This document shows, piece after piece, positions 1-10,959 of a stretch of 64,000 bases of DNA; the first letter of the stretch is position 1; every line of letters starts with the position of its first letter. This stretch comes from Siphonodentalium dalli. Its lineage: Eukaryota; Mollusca; Scaphopoda; Gadilida; Siphonodentaliidae. The notes beneath the pieces were generated by a model. The model did not search any database, was not told the origin of the DNA, and worked only from the letters and a program-made list of their open reading frames with translations. The stretch covers positions 215,965,982 through 216,029,981 of the forward strand of contig CP136063.1 of NCBI GenBank assembly GCA_032622095.1, given 5' to 3'. A program made the position numbers and the translations under genes.

Positions 1-863
1 GGAATCATGTAGTTTCGATTTGATGAGTATCAAGCATTCAAAATGGCCGAGGCGATCGAAAAAGCGACCAGAAACAAGGAAAAAGGTAATAAACTAGGAT
101 AGGGCATAAAACATAAATTAAAACAAACCCAAGATGGCCACCAAATTCATGTGACCCCTATGATGACCCATGTGACCTTGAATGGGTTTCCACGGCGGCA
201 GGTGATAGGTCATTCCAATATATACCCACATTTCATGTGAAGTTTCAACTAAATACATCAATAATTACCCGATAGTCATTCCATTACCCATATATACATA
301 AAATACTTGTATTTGCATCCAAAATGCTTGGCACAGGTGTGGCAGCAAAAGAGTTAATTATTGCTCAATCAAGTCCCAAAATGAACATTTCAAATTATTA
401 CTTCAATCAGATACTCATTGCTCAGGCTAATATACCAATAGTAATGATATAGCAATTTGTGTAACCCTTCTGGTAACCTATAGGTTACCAAGGCACAAAC
501 TAGGCGAACCAAAAATAGGTTACTTACTATTATGAAATTTGCAGGCTTGGATGCGTTGGATTTCAACGGCTTGAGATAATCTAAATTTGGAAGCAGAAAC
601 TTGGTGCAGCATCAACGATAAAAGCTAATTAGTGCAGCATCAACGATAATGTAATTAGTTTAGTTGGAATGAAAAGAAATTTGATGAGACGATTACTTTT
701 CAGCTTTTTATAATAACTTGACAATAACATACTATTTATGTAATATTTATGATCGTTACAAGAACAAAGTATGTCTTTTTTCTGACAATTGCACCTAAAT
801 AGAAGAATAAGTTATCAAAATGTGGATGTATCAAAGTTAGATATCATGTATCAGACAAGCCTT
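1..863. other. Unannotated AT-rich sequence
   Basis: No coding sequence recognised. The only local structure seen is a short tandem duplication near 601-650, where the block GTGCAGCATCAACGATAA occurs twice, and a small inverted pair around TAGGTTACC at 480-490. Confidence 0.6.
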
Positions 864-865
864 GA

Positions 866-972
866 AATAGTGTGTCTGTCATTTGCAGAATGAGGTCCCC
901 AGAGGGTGAATAATTTTGTGAAGTTATCCTGCACAGCAGGCTAGCATCACCAAATTCACCCTCTGGGAACCT
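866..972. mobile_element. Foldback family A, left-arm fragment
   Basis: Starts CTTGAAATAGTGTGTCTGTC, then CAGAATGAGGTCCCCAGAGG, the arm sequence repeated in the better copies at 2767 and 6721. It ends after the central GGGAACCTCA, where other copies carry an internal segment. No coding capacity. Confidence 0.7.
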
Positions 973-1133
973 CAAACTGATGTTTACTCACTAATTTCAA
1001 TAGAAATCATTAATATCTACTAATTCTACTTGGCCATAACATGCATGGTCATACACAAAGATACAACTCATCAATATCTTAATTAAGATGTAAATTTAGT
1101 GATTTTTGTTACATTCTACCTGCTGTCCATTAA

Positions 1134-1344
1134 CCCTTTCAGTGCCAAGTCCGATTTTTGTATCAACCCATATTTCCTTGATCATTTTTCAAATTTATTG
1201 ATTATAATAATGTGATACATTGATGGAAAGAGCTTAGAGCTTAGAGCTCTTTCCATCAATGTATCACATTATTATAATCAATAAATTTGAAAAATGATCA
1301 AGGAATATAGGTTGATACAAAAATCGGACTTGGCACTGAAAGGG
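1134..1344. mobile_element. TTAA-flanked near-perfect palindrome (piggyBac-like MITE, type A)
   Basis: Two arms of about 100 bp are inverted copies with only one or two differences, around a centre of TTAGAGCTTAGAGCT. Ends are CCCTTTCAGTGCC and GGCACTGAAAGGG. TTAA is present on both sides (1130-1133 and 1345-1348), as expected of piggyBac-type target duplication. Non-coding. Confidence 0.8.
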
Positions 1345-1349
1345 TTAAA

Positions 1350-2766
1350 TTGTACACCGATGAACTAACAAGAAAATGGATAGTAGTAGTATTACCATAT
1401 AGTTAATCTTATTAATAATGAGGTTAATACTTGGTTAGTTGGATATTGGCTAAGATGAATCGGCCTTTCAGTAACTTCATATCAGCCTTCAACCTTCAGT
1501 GTCAGACTGATGGAACTAACCAAGTAATAGCCTCTAATTCTACAGGTACAAATTTTTAGTCATTTTCATATGACTAAAATAGTTGTATTTAACTATATGA
1601 CACTGTGGCTGATGATATTGAAACTTAGGGTATTAATTTGAGTTAAATTCCCCCACCGTTACAATTAGTACCTACTCAATGAGCAACTGTTCATCTATAA
1701 AATTTATTAGAGTTCTTGTTTATACATAATTTACATGTTTTTCAATGTTACAAAACTTATATATTTATACCATGAACATGATTCCATTTAAGTAATCAAA
1801 ACAATCAATTCAAATAATGTATTATAGTAAGGCCAAATAAATACAAATTCTGTGTTCTCAGGCACCTCTCTCATTACGAATTTTGTTTAAAAGCCTTTTT
1901 AAACCTTGTTTTCAACATTTTTTATTAGAAATATCGTATTTGAAAATGAAAATGATTTTCTGAGTAAAAAAAACATTTCAAAATTGAGATCTAATTGTCT
2001 GAGAATGCAGTTATATATTTTTATGGCCTAAACATCCAAGATCTGATTTTGTGACCCCCCCCACCCCCCTATTATATTACAAAACATTCATTCAGAAGTC
2101 ATCATAAATGATTCTATTAAGAAATCAAAACAATCAATTCAAATAATGTATTCAGATCCAAGATCTGATTTCGCCACTTCATAAAAAGCGATGAAACATG
2201 GATGCCTCTTCAATCCAAACACGCGGTTGTCCCGTGTTGTTCAATTGGGTGCACTTTCATCTCCAGTTGTTGAGATTTTCCAGTCAGCTGTTATGATGCC
2301 GGTTTGTTTATGTTTGTGGGTGAACACGTATTCACGTTTGCGGGCTCATTTGCCTTGCGATATGAATAAACTCTGACAAAAATCATAGATATATTTCAGG
2401 AAATGTCCAGTTTTATTTTCAATGATGCTAGTGAATATACTAGCATATGATTATAAGAATTGACTTGCTGCCAAATCTTATTCCTCCATATAAATTTCCA
2501 AATTGAAGTTATTTTCATTTATATCATCATCCTGTAAGGACATCTGGCAATGGATGACTATTTCACTGTTTATATGTGTAAAGCTGTTCATTTCAACAAC
2601 AAATTATATATCGTATTTTGTGCATTTTATTCATCGTAATAAACCTGCACCTTATTTCGTTGTTGGGACCTTTTATTAAAATGGCCTGGACTATGCAGGA
2701 GTGTGGCTCCGTATGGATTTATCATATATACTCTGCAATTCAACATTGCATAACTATGCTGGTAGT
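1350..2766. other. Intergenic AT-rich DNA with a 50-bp direct repeat
   Basis: The AATCAAAACAATCAATTC block with its flanks occurs at about 1795-1824 and again at about 2124-2154. A C-rich tract lies at 2047-2070. A 61-codon open frame at 2191-2376 resembles nothing known to me and is probably chance. No gene called. Confidence 0.55.
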
Positions 2767-3192
2767 CAAGACTTGAAATAGTGTGTCTTTCATTTGCAGA
2801 ATGAGGTCCACAGAGGGTGAATATAGTGACTCTATCCTGCACGGTGGGCTAGCATTGCCAAACTCACCCTCTGGGAACCCCATTCTGTTTAGGCCTCAAC
2901 TGCTATTGGAGACCTAGGATCAGATGGAAGTTCCCCAGTTGAAGTTTGTGATGTTTACCCATTAGTCACCATGTTTATGCATTTTATCTGCAAATTAGGG
3001 AATATAGAAACTGAACAGAAGGGAAAAAGTAACTGAAAAAATGTTGATTTGAGACAAGATACATGTACTTCCCAGAAGATGAGGCCTAAGCAGAATGAGA
3101 TCCCCGGAGGGTGATTTTATTGTTGCTAGCCCGCCATGCGGGATAGTGTCATTAAATTCACTCTCTCGGGATCTCATTCTGCAAATGTAAGA
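2767..3192. mobile_element. Foldback family A, near-full copy
   Basis: The left side begins AAGACTTGAAATAGTGTGTC with the GAATGAGGTC arm. The right side is the inverted counterpart ending CTCATTCTGCAAATG. Each side is itself a small foldback (the arm plus its own inverse around GGCTAGCAT/GCTAGCCC), so the element is a double hairpin with a roughly 200-bp middle. Non-coding; superfamily unknown. Confidence 0.7.
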
Positions 3193-3662
3193 CAAACAAT
3201 TTAAAGGATTGAACTTGACAAGTCCTGAGTACTGAAAGTGGCACAAAGAACTATATTTCAATACTACGACCGATAACTCTGCAATTCACAAATGAATAAT
3301 TGAAGGGGTGGTCTTTCTGTTTCCTCTTCACATGTTCTACATCATGAATGTTCGAGGTAAACATTTGTTTCAGGGGGTAAACTCTTTCTGTTCCTCTGAT
3401 ATCAGTTGTATACCATTCTTCTGTTCATATCAGTGTATATTGAATCCCATTTTCATGATTTGCAAGCAGTTTATTTGAAATTATTTAGGTCTTGTTGTTG
3501 GTATATAACAATGTACATTGTATGCACCTTGAACTCCACATTTAAAATTGATACATAAACATCAAGATTCATTCAAGGGTAAATTCTTCAGGAGAATTGA
3601 GATTAAAAAATGTTGCTGGTGCTATGTGGGAAGTTTTTTGGCCCTTAATGTGATATTGGTAA

Positions 3663-4078
3663 CCCTTTCTATACTAACTACTCATTGACGAGTAGTCCCC
3701 TTAGGAAATATTCACTTACAGTAATGCCCTAAGTAATCTACCACCTTAACCACAGCAGAATTATGGGTAACTTTTCAGGATTTAGTCGGAAATATGGCTT
3801 GTTGCCCAAGAGCTTTCCGATGAATGGCAACGAGCCATATTTCCGACTAAATCCTGAAAAGTTACCCATAATTCTGCTGTGGTTAAGGGGTCGATTACAT
3901 AGGGCACTACTGTAATAAGTTCAACAAATGTTGTTGAACTTATTATCTGAACATTTCCCACCAATGAATCTTCCGTACTTGTATTATCTGTCGTTTGCTT
4001 ATTTTTCTGATGAATAATAGACCATTCCTATGTATACTTTTATAACGGAATGGGAGTATCCATTAAGTATAGAGAGGG
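3663..4078. mobile_element. piggyBac-like MITE type B, split by a CAGTAATG MITE
   Basis: Left end CCCTTTCTATACTAACTACTC and right end AGTATAGAGAGGG match the intact copy at 8578-8799. The element is interrupted by the 3719-3912 palindrome. The flanking TTAA is degenerate here (GTAA/TTCA). Confidence 0.65.
3719..3912. mobile_element. CAGTAATG palindromic MITE (mariner-like), copy 1
   Basis: 194 bp almost wholly self-complementary: CAGTAATGCCC...ATTATGGGTAACTTTTCAGG and its inverse, flanked by TA. CAGT termini and TA duplication are typical of Tc1/mariner/pogo-type MITEs; assignment is by inference. It has inserted into the type B element around it. Confidence 0.75.
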
Positions 4079-4346
4079 TTCAATGATTCAGTCCTGACAT
4101 CTTGATTTAGTTTGTATCAATATGACCATCTTCCATACTGTGTTTGTGTACTGAAACAACTTCTGAATAATTGATTGGTTCATTTCTGTAAGCTGATCAG
4201 GCATTCTTATATATTTATATGTTATCAAGATTTATTCTGAAAGTGTCAACTATATGTATTTTGTATGTGCTCAGTCTGAGCGAACCCAGACTGCCAAACA
4301 GCTATGCTTTTGATAATCTGAATAGCAGGGCATCCCATTACATTAA

Positions 4347-4602
4347 CCATTTCATGATGGGAGCTGTGCTGGTGCAGCATTAAATTTCATGTGCCAGTGC
4401 ATTCTATTATATATGCGAATCTCCCATAGGGAGCCTCGCATATATAAGAGAATGCACTGGCTTACAAGATCACGGTAAATATTGTTAGGCCAATGTATTC
4501 TCTTATATATGTGAGGCTTCCAATGGGATACTCGCATATTTTTAGAGAATGCATTGGTACAGGGTTTTAGCAAAATTTCAGGAAGCTCCAGTCATGGAAA
4601 AA
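4347..4602. mobile_element. piggyBac-like MITE type C, copy 1
   Basis: Begins after TTAA (4343-4346) with a degenerate CATTTCATGATGGGAGC and runs to the CTCCAGTCATGG end. Internal 50-60 bp hairpins carry ATATATGCGAATCTCCC and its inverse. Related in inverted sense to 4977-5191. Confidence 0.65.
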
Positions 4603-4976
4603 GTATTATGTCATAGTCAGCCAACCACAAATCGCAGCAGGACGCCAATGGCCAAAGCCAGTCACAATATAACTGTAGTCGGGTCAAAATTTTAATGCAA
4701 AGTGTGGGCAATGATGTCATAATCCAGAGAGATCACCATATAAGGGAAACACTTGCTAAAATACTGTTATAGTTTTGACCAAGATCTGCTTGCACTGTCG
4801 ACTGTTTACAAACAGATGCTACTCCCGAACGTTGACCTTTGCAGATAGGTTTGGTATAATTTATGAATTGGACCGAATATTACTGAGATTCCCCGGAATT
4901 AGCCAGCTTGTAGTTGCTACCAAGTGATTTTGCTTATAGCGAATGTTTCAGACTATCGAACAAAGTAGCTGTTTAA

Positions 4977-5191
4977 CCCTTCCATGACTGGAGCTTCCTG
5001 AAATTTTGCGAAAAACCCTGTGCCAATGTATATAAGAGAATACATTGGCCTAACAATGTTCAGCTTGACCTTGTAAGCCAGTGCATTCTCTTATATATGT
5101 GAGGCTCCGTATGGGAGACTCACATATATAAGAAAATGCACTGGCACAGGATATTTATTGCTGCACCAGCGCCGCTCCCATCATGAAAGGG
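4977..5191. mobile_element. piggyBac-like MITE type C, copy 2
   Basis: Begins CCCTTCCATGACTGGAGC after TTAA at 4973-4976 and ends GCTCCCATCATGAAAGGG followed by TTTA. An internal hairpin is built on CACATATATAAG and its inverse. Non-coding. Confidence 0.7.
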
Positions 5192-5394
5192 TTTATAGTC
5201 TGATTTTACTCAGATTAGCAAGTGCTATTTGTTTTAAAAGATAAGTTATTTACGAAGCCTCTGAGAGATTTTTGTGCATTAGGCCACACCAACTAAATTT
5301 GTTGGTTTACGAACCCACGATTTCCCACCGACAACTTTTTTTTGCCGAAATTGCAGATTATTTTTTTTCGCCCATTGTGTTCAGTTTGTGTTAA

Positions 5395-5642
5395 AGGGGG
5401 ACTGTACACTAAATCCGGCCATTTATGGGACCATCTCCTTTTATACTCAACAGAATAGATGCACCAATCGAGTAATAAACTCATTTTCATTATAATTACC
5501 ATGTTGTTTGCATCGTTCGTAGAGTACATGAGTGTATTTTTCACTAATCCATGGCTCATATTCATTCATTTGTTGCATATATTTTGTTGAGTATCATTGG
5601 AGATGGTCCCATGAATGTCCGTATTTACTGTACAGTACCCCT
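5395..5642. mobile_element. TTAA-flanked foldback element (AGGGG ends)
   Basis: Ends AGGGGGACTGTACACTAAAT and ATTTACTGTACAGTACCCCT are inverted, and GGGACCATCTCC is mirrored by GGAGATGGTCCC. TTAA lies at 5391-5394 and 5643-5646. The right TTAA is shared with the repeat that starts at 5647. Confidence 0.65.
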
Positions 5643-5646
5643 TTAA

Positions 5647-5998
5647 AGACATATTATAGACTTGTTTGGTAGTGTTGAAGTGATAAGTTAATATTCAGCC
5701 GCTGTGAGAACTGAAGGGACGTAACATTCTACTAATATCACTGAAAATCTGAAGACCATACCACTCCATAGAAAACATCATCTGAACTATGCTCAATTGT
5801 AAATATTTACTAATTGATTCGGGACGCATCTATTGTAATAAACTAACGAAAACGATTTCCACATCAAGAGTCACTGCATTTAATTAATATATAAGAATGA
5901 CGTGTGGTCAATTTGGATATAAATATAAAATGAACTACTTTAAACAAGATTATTCTCCATTTCTATTTGATCACCATGCCAGATTGTTTCACATCACT
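5647..5998 (+). repeat. TTAA-flanked dispersed repeat Z, copy 1
   Basis: Starts AGACATATTATAGACTTG and ends GTTTCACATCACT with TTAA on both sides. Other copies are at 31678-32031 (inverted) and 33757-34017 (truncated, in the last RRM2 intron). Shared internal landmarks are ACTCCATAGAAAAC and GCTCAATTGTAAATATTTA. Non-coding. Confidence 0.7.
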
Positions 5999-6002
5999 TT
6001 AA

Positions 6003-6415
6003 ACTTCTCATCAAACTGTTCTATCTGTCATAATAGCATGGGAAAATGAGAATAATTGAAATATTAATGTGTTGGATTTATTTATTTTTATTTGTCAAAA
6101 AAAAAAATTCAAGTGAAATTATGAGAATTGTATACACCAGGATCGCGTGGAATAATTGCCAATCAGTATATCAAGACCTGCCTATGTTTTTCATTCAATT
6201 TGTTTTCCCTTCCTCCATCCAGAGTTATCCCTGTCAAAGATATCTTGGGACACTGAACTATTGGTTATCCTTCATGCTTAGCATGTCACAGAAGAGTTTT
6301 TTTTTTTAATCAGGTCGAGATTTGTTTGTGAAACCTGTTACTTATTCGAAGGTAATTAAATTGCACGAAATACATACAGTACATTTTTCTATCACGCACC
6401 TGCCATAAGGAAGTA
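6003..6415. other. AT-rich spacer
   Basis: No repeat family or gene recognised. An 87-codon open frame at 6046-6309 is low-complexity (polyA and polyT) and unlike any protein I know. Confidence 0.5.
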
Positions 6416-6572
6416 CATTAATGCTCTAAATAGTCGACTCCTTAACCACAGCAGAATTATGGGTAACTTATCAGGATTTAGTCCGAAATATGGCTTGTTG
6501 TTGCCATTCATCGGAAAGATCTCACTCATAATTCTGCTGTGGTTAAGGAGTCGATTATTTAGGGCATTACTG
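6416..6572. mobile_element. CAGTAATG palindromic MITE, copy 2
   Basis: 157 bp: a degenerate left end CATTAATGCTC and right end GAGCATTACTG-like GGGCATTACTG, with the inverted ATTATGGGTAACTT core around a TTGCCATTCATCGG loop. TA on both sides. Confidence 0.7.
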
Positions 6573-6720
6573 TAGCTAATCAATGACCATGTGAATAACT
6601 TCTATAAAGAATTGTAAGGTAAGCAACCATCTATTTCTTAGGAGATACATATTTTGTTGAGAAAATAAAAAAAATTCTGTGATGTTCGTAAACCAACTAA
6701 TAAAATTTCCGTGACCTTAT

Positions 6721-7192
6721 TGCAATCAAGCCTGAGTTTAGTGTGCCTGTCATTTGCAGAATGAGGTCCCCAGAGGGTGAATTTAGTGAAGCTATCCTGC
6801 ATAGTGGGCTAGCATAACTAAATTCACCATCTGGGAACCTCATTCTGCATGGTCTCATCTGCTGAGGGAGACATAGACTCAGAATGAGGTTCCAAAATGG
6901 TGAATATTATGATGTACACCCATTGGTAACCTAGAATATGCAATGTGTCGTCTGCCAATTTGGGGATATAGAGAAACTAAACTAAAAAGAAATATAATCT
7001 ATGTGAAGAAGTTTCTATAGATATTTGATAATAAAGAAACTTTCCAGAGAAGTTGAGGCCTAAGCAGAATGAGGTCCCATAGAGGGCGAATTTAGTGATG
7101 CTAGCCCGCTATGTGGGATAGAATCACTAAATTCACCCTCTGGGGACCTCATTCTGCAAATGACAGGCACATTAAACTCAGACTTGATTGCA
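6721..7192. mobile_element. Foldback family A, full copy
   Basis: Left end TGCAATCAAGCCTGAGTTTA and right end TAAACTCAGACTTGATTGCA are inverted repeats. Each flank holds the GAATGAGGTC arm plus its inverse, giving two hairpins separated by about 200 bp. This is the best copy for defining the family. Confidence 0.75.
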
Positions 7193-7371
7193 ATCAATTG
7201 ATCTGATGATGCATTTGACACATCTTGTCTTGGAAGGGAAGATCCTTTGTACACATTATACTCCCATGATAGGAGATCATTAATATACACTACACACGCT
7301 CACTATTTATTGCCGAGCAAGTTTCCTCCGATAGCCTATCTCCGGATCTTGTAAATGGCTTCTCTCAACTA

Positions 7372-7625
7372 CAGTAATGCCCTAATTAATCGACTCCATA
7401 ACCACAGCAGAATTATGGGTAACTTTTCAGGATTTAGTCGGAAATATGGCTTGTTGCCATTCATTGGAAAGCTCTCCCCGAGAGCTTTCCGATGAATGGC
7501 AACAAGCCATATTTCTCCCCGAGAGCTTTCCGATGAATGGCAACAAGCCATATTTCCGACTAAATCCTGAAAAGTTACCCATAATTCTGCTGTCGTTAAG
7601 GAGTCGATTACTTAGAGCATTACTG
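7372..7625. mobile_element. CAGTAATG palindromic MITE, copy 3, with internal duplication
   Basis: 254 bp, TA on both sides. The hairpin tip (CCGAGAGCTTTCCGATGAAT) is present twice in tandem, at about 7479 and 7522, so the copy is longer than the 190-bp norm. Confidence 0.75.
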
Positions 7626-7807
7626 TATATGCAAGTCTCCCTGTATATAAGAGAATACATTGGCCTAACAATAATTACCTTGACCTTGTAACCAGTGCAT
7701 TCTCTTATATATATGTGAGGCTCCCTATGGGAGACTCGCATATATAGGAGAATGCCCTGGCACAGGATCTTTAATGCTGCACCAGCGCAGCTCTCATCAT
7801 GAAAGGG
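7626..7807. mobile_element. piggyBac-like MITE type C, partial copy
   Basis: Hairpin with ATATATGTGAGGCTCCC and its inverse, then GCTCTCATCATGAAAGGG followed by TTAA at 7808-7811. The left end is missing at the junction with the preceding MITE. Confidence 0.6.
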
Positions 7808-8176
7808 TTAACAGTTAAGTAGTTTTCAGTAAAGGTCCATCTAAACTTTCCACATACGTAGATAGACTATGCATGGAAACCCATTAACCCTTTATTTATT
7901 AAATTGATTCTCCCATCAGTTATAAAAGTATACATTGGAATGGTCCATTATTCATCTGGAGGGATGCTCATGAAATATCAGCAGATGACGAATAGACGAA
8001 CAGCTGTTCATGGCAAGCCATATTGAGGTAAAAATTCCAGAATAAAGCCTTTTATGATACCACCCATACTTTGTGTGGGTATGTTGGTCAGTTCATTGGT
8101 GGGGTAATGAAACAAAAAGGTTAGGACGTGATATAATTGGAAAATTGGTCACAAATCTACTATCCTGCAATAGATA

Positions 8177-8454
8177 CAGTAATGCCCCAAATAATCGACT
8201 CCTTAACCACAGCAGAATTATGGGTAACTTTTCAGGATTTAGTCGGAAATATGGCTTGTTGCCATTCATCAGAAAGATCTCTGAATTATGGGTAACTTTT
8301 CAGGATTTAGTCGGAAATATGACTTGTTGCCATTCATCAGAAAGCTCTCAGTGAGAGCTTTCCGATGAATGGCAACAAGCCATATTTCCGACTAAATCCT
8401 GAAAAATTACCCATAATTCTGCTGTTAAGGAGTCGACTATTTTGGGATTTACTG
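8177..8454. mobile_element. CAGTAATG palindromic MITE, copy 4, with duplicated left arm
   Basis: 278 bp between TA dinucleotides. The segment from GAATTATGGGTAACTTTTC to CATCAGAAAG occurs twice in the left arm (8216 and 8282) before the inverted right arm. Confidence 0.75.
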
Positions 8455-8577
8455 TAGCTGGTTTCTTTCCTTGGAGGAACTTCAGTTTCTTGCTTTCTTA
8501 CTGTACATTTTAAACCACTGGAACTGAGTAATCTGTTGAATTTCTGAGTCTAATTTGGCTATTTTAACCCGTTCTAT

Positions 8578-8799
8578 GCTGAATACTCATTGATGAGTAG
8601 TTCCCTTAGGAAATGAAGTTGTTGGACATATTACCTGAACATTTCCCACCAATAAATAAGATTCATTCTGCTCTTTTATTATTTTTTCGCATGTCTGTCG
8701 TCTGCATTTATTATCTGATCACCCCTCCAAATGAACAATAGAATTTTCCAATATATACTTTTATAACTTAATGGGAGAATCCTTTAAGTAAAGCAAGGG
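8578..8799. mobile_element. piggyBac-like MITE type B, intact copy
   Basis: 222 bp with TTAA on both sides (8574-8577 and 8800-8803). Ends CCCGTTCTATGCTGA and AAGTAAAGCAAGGG. Includes the GAACATTTCCCACCAAT block used to recognise the other copies. Confidence 0.75.
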
Positions 8800-8803
8800 T
8801 TAA

Positions 8804-9036
8804 ACACCTCATCAAATTGAAGGGATTGTGGTCTTAGTGGAAACTTGGTCGATGTTTATTGATACACCTATGTTATATATATAAAAAAAATTGAAGTGAA
8901 ATGGCAGTATTTATCAGATTATTTTTCTGTAGGGTGCTTGTATATTATGCTTACATATCACTCAAAAGGCTTTGCAAAATTAAAACGATTCTTATGAAGA
9001 GAAGAGATTCACTCAATCTGGTGTATTCTCAGTGTC
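8804..9036. other. Spacer without recognised features
   Basis: AT-rich, no gene or repeat family assigned. Confidence 0.5.
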
Positions 9037-9098
9037 ACTGAATTCACCCTCTGGGGACCTCATTCTGCAAATGTCAGACTCACTATATCCAGGCTTTT
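9037..9098. mobile_element. Foldback family A, right-arm fragment
   Basis: Contains AATTCACCCTCTGGGGACCT and the CATTCTGCAAATGTCAGACT end only. Confidence 0.6.
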
Positions 9099-9149
9099 TT
9101 CTTTTATAAACTGGGTAGTTTATTTTGTAGCGGCTGAATGCATAATTTA

Positions 9150-9270
9150 CAGTAATGCCCTAAATAATCGACTTCTTAACCACAGCAGAATTATGGGTAC
9201 TTTTTTAGGATTTAGTCAGAAATATGGCTTGTTGCCATTCATCGGAAAGCTCTCAGTGAGGGCATTAGTG
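9150..9270. mobile_element. CAGTAATG MITE, copy 5, right arm deleted
   Basis: Complete left arm through GGAAAGCTCTCAGTGAG, then jumps to the terminal GGCATTAGTG. TA-flanked. An internal deletion of the inverted arm has removed the hairpin. Confidence 0.7.
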
Positions 9271-9348
9271 TAGATTGGAAGAATTTCTAACATAAGAGAA
9301 GGAAATCAGTGGAGTCACGATCTTGGGGGGGGGGGGGGGGTGCGTTTC

Positions 9349-9582
9349 TCATACATGCAAGCCTTGAAATAGGGTGTCTGTCATTTGCAGAATGAGGTCC
9401 CCAGAGGGTGAATTTAGTGATGCTACCTCGCATAGTGTAAGCTGAGGTGTAAGCAGAATGAGGTCCCCAGAGGGTGAATTTGGTGATGCTAGCCAACTAT
9501 GCGAGGTAGCATCACTAAATTCACCCTCTGGGGACCTCATTCTGCAAATGACAGGCACTCTATTTCAAGGCTTGCATACATG
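9349..9582. mobile_element. Foldback family A, short copy
   Basis: Perfect outer inverted repeat GCAAGCCTTGAAATAG. Three GAATGAGGTCCCCAGAGG arms with inverse, without the usual 200-bp middle. A run of about 19 G lies just upstream at about 9324-9342. Confidence 0.7.
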
Positions 9583-9771
9583 TACTAGTAATTGGGCTTA
9601 ATCTCAACTTTAAGGTGATTACTTGATCAAAGTACAAATGCCGTTTACACTTTTTAGTGTGTTTCAGAAAAGAACCATTCAATAAAATCAACAAACAAAA
9701 AATAATACTTATTAACCCTTTCAATCAGGTTGCATAAACGTAAATGTCACATAATGCAAAAATGTAACAAT

Positions 9772-9849
9772 TCATATTTCCGACTAAATCCTGAAAAATT
9801 ACCCATAATTCTGCTGTGGTTAAGGAGTCAATTATTTAGGGCATTACTG
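9772..9849. mobile_element. CAGTAATG MITE, right half only
   Basis: CATATTTCCGACTAAATCC to GGGCATTACTG followed by TA; the left arm is absent. Confidence 0.65.
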
Positions 9850-9920
9850 TACCTTTGCAATCTATGAGTACCGTCAAATCTGCTTGATTGGATAATCCTA
9901 TGCCACAGCATATATATTGA

Positions 9921-10390
9921 CCAAGACTGGAAAGTGTGTCTGACATTTGTAGAATGAGGTCCGCAGAGTGAATTTAGTGACACTATCCTGCACGGTGTGC
10001 TAGCATCACCAAATTCACCTCTGGGATCCTCATTCTACTTAGGCCTCAACTGCTATGGAGACCTAGGATCAGTTGAAGTTCCCTGTTGAAGTTGATGATG
10101 TTCACCCATTAGTCACCTCGATTATGCATTTTACCTTGTGCAAATTAGGGAATATACAAACTGAACAGAAGGGAAGAAGTAACAAACAATGTTAACCCTT
10201 CTATGACTGGAGCTTCCTAAAATTCTGCAAAAACCCTGTGCCAATGGATTCTCTTAAATACAGTAATGCCCTAATTAATCGACTCCATAACCACAGCAGA
10301 ATTATGGGTAAGTTAAGGGTTAATTTGAGACATAGATACTTCCCAGAAGATGAGGCCTAAGCAGAATGAGGTCCCCAGAGGGTGAATTTC
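9921..10390. mobile_element. Foldback family A copy carrying two nested MITEs
   Basis: The family A arm at 9936-10040 and the right-side GAATGAGGTCCCCAGAGG at 10364 bracket the usual middle, which here contains a TTAA-flanked type C element (core 10196-10319). That element in turn contains the left arm of a CAGTAATG MITE from 10261. Confidence 0.65.
10196..10319. mobile_element. piggyBac-like MITE type C, short nested copy
   Basis: TTAA at 10192-10195 and 10320-10323. Begins CCCTTCTATGACTGGAGC and ends in AAGGG. Interrupted from 10261 by CAGTAATGCCC...ATTATGGGTA, the left arm of another MITE family. Confidence 0.6.
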
Positions 10391-10842
10391 TGGTGGATTG
10401 GAAACTCATACTATCAGTTTTTTTGTCTGAAATTTACAACTGCTTTTACCAAAGTTGCCTGAAGAGAAATTAATTCTATTCTCCATAAGAATTGTCAGTG
10501 TTTTGTGAAACTTCTCTTATACATGTTGTGTTGCTAGTTTGTTGTCAGATTGTTGCTTAATTGTCTTGTTTTGAAAACATTTGGATGTAATGTAGGAGAT
10601 ACTCATTCAGTATTGCATGGAGTTATATGATGGGATTGTATGAGATAATCTCAGATTATATATAACTCTTGTTTTCTCATTTATATCAATGAAATTGACG
10701 AAGAATTGCCTGATAATTCATTAAAGATGATGTATCTATTTCAGGCACAATTACAACATCATTTTGATAAAACATGATTGCAAGATTACAGATATCTTTG
10801 TCTGTGAATAACAGACAAAACTGAAGATTTGGGTATAGAATA
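10391..10842. other. Spacer without recognised features
   Basis: AT-rich sequence; no gene, RNA or repeat family assigned. Confidence 0.5.
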
Positions 10843-10955
10843 CAGTAATGCCCTAATTAATCGACTCTTTAATATTAACCACAGCAGAATTATGGGTAAC
10901 TTTTCAGGATTTAGTCGGAAATATGGCTTGTTGCCATTCATCGGAAAGCTCTCTT
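10843..10955. mobile_element. CAGTAATG MITE, left half only
   Basis: TA then CAGTAATGCCC...CGGAAAGCTCTC; the inverted arm is missing and the sequence passes into the repeat block that follows. Confidence 0.7.
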
Positions 10956-10959
10956 GCTA

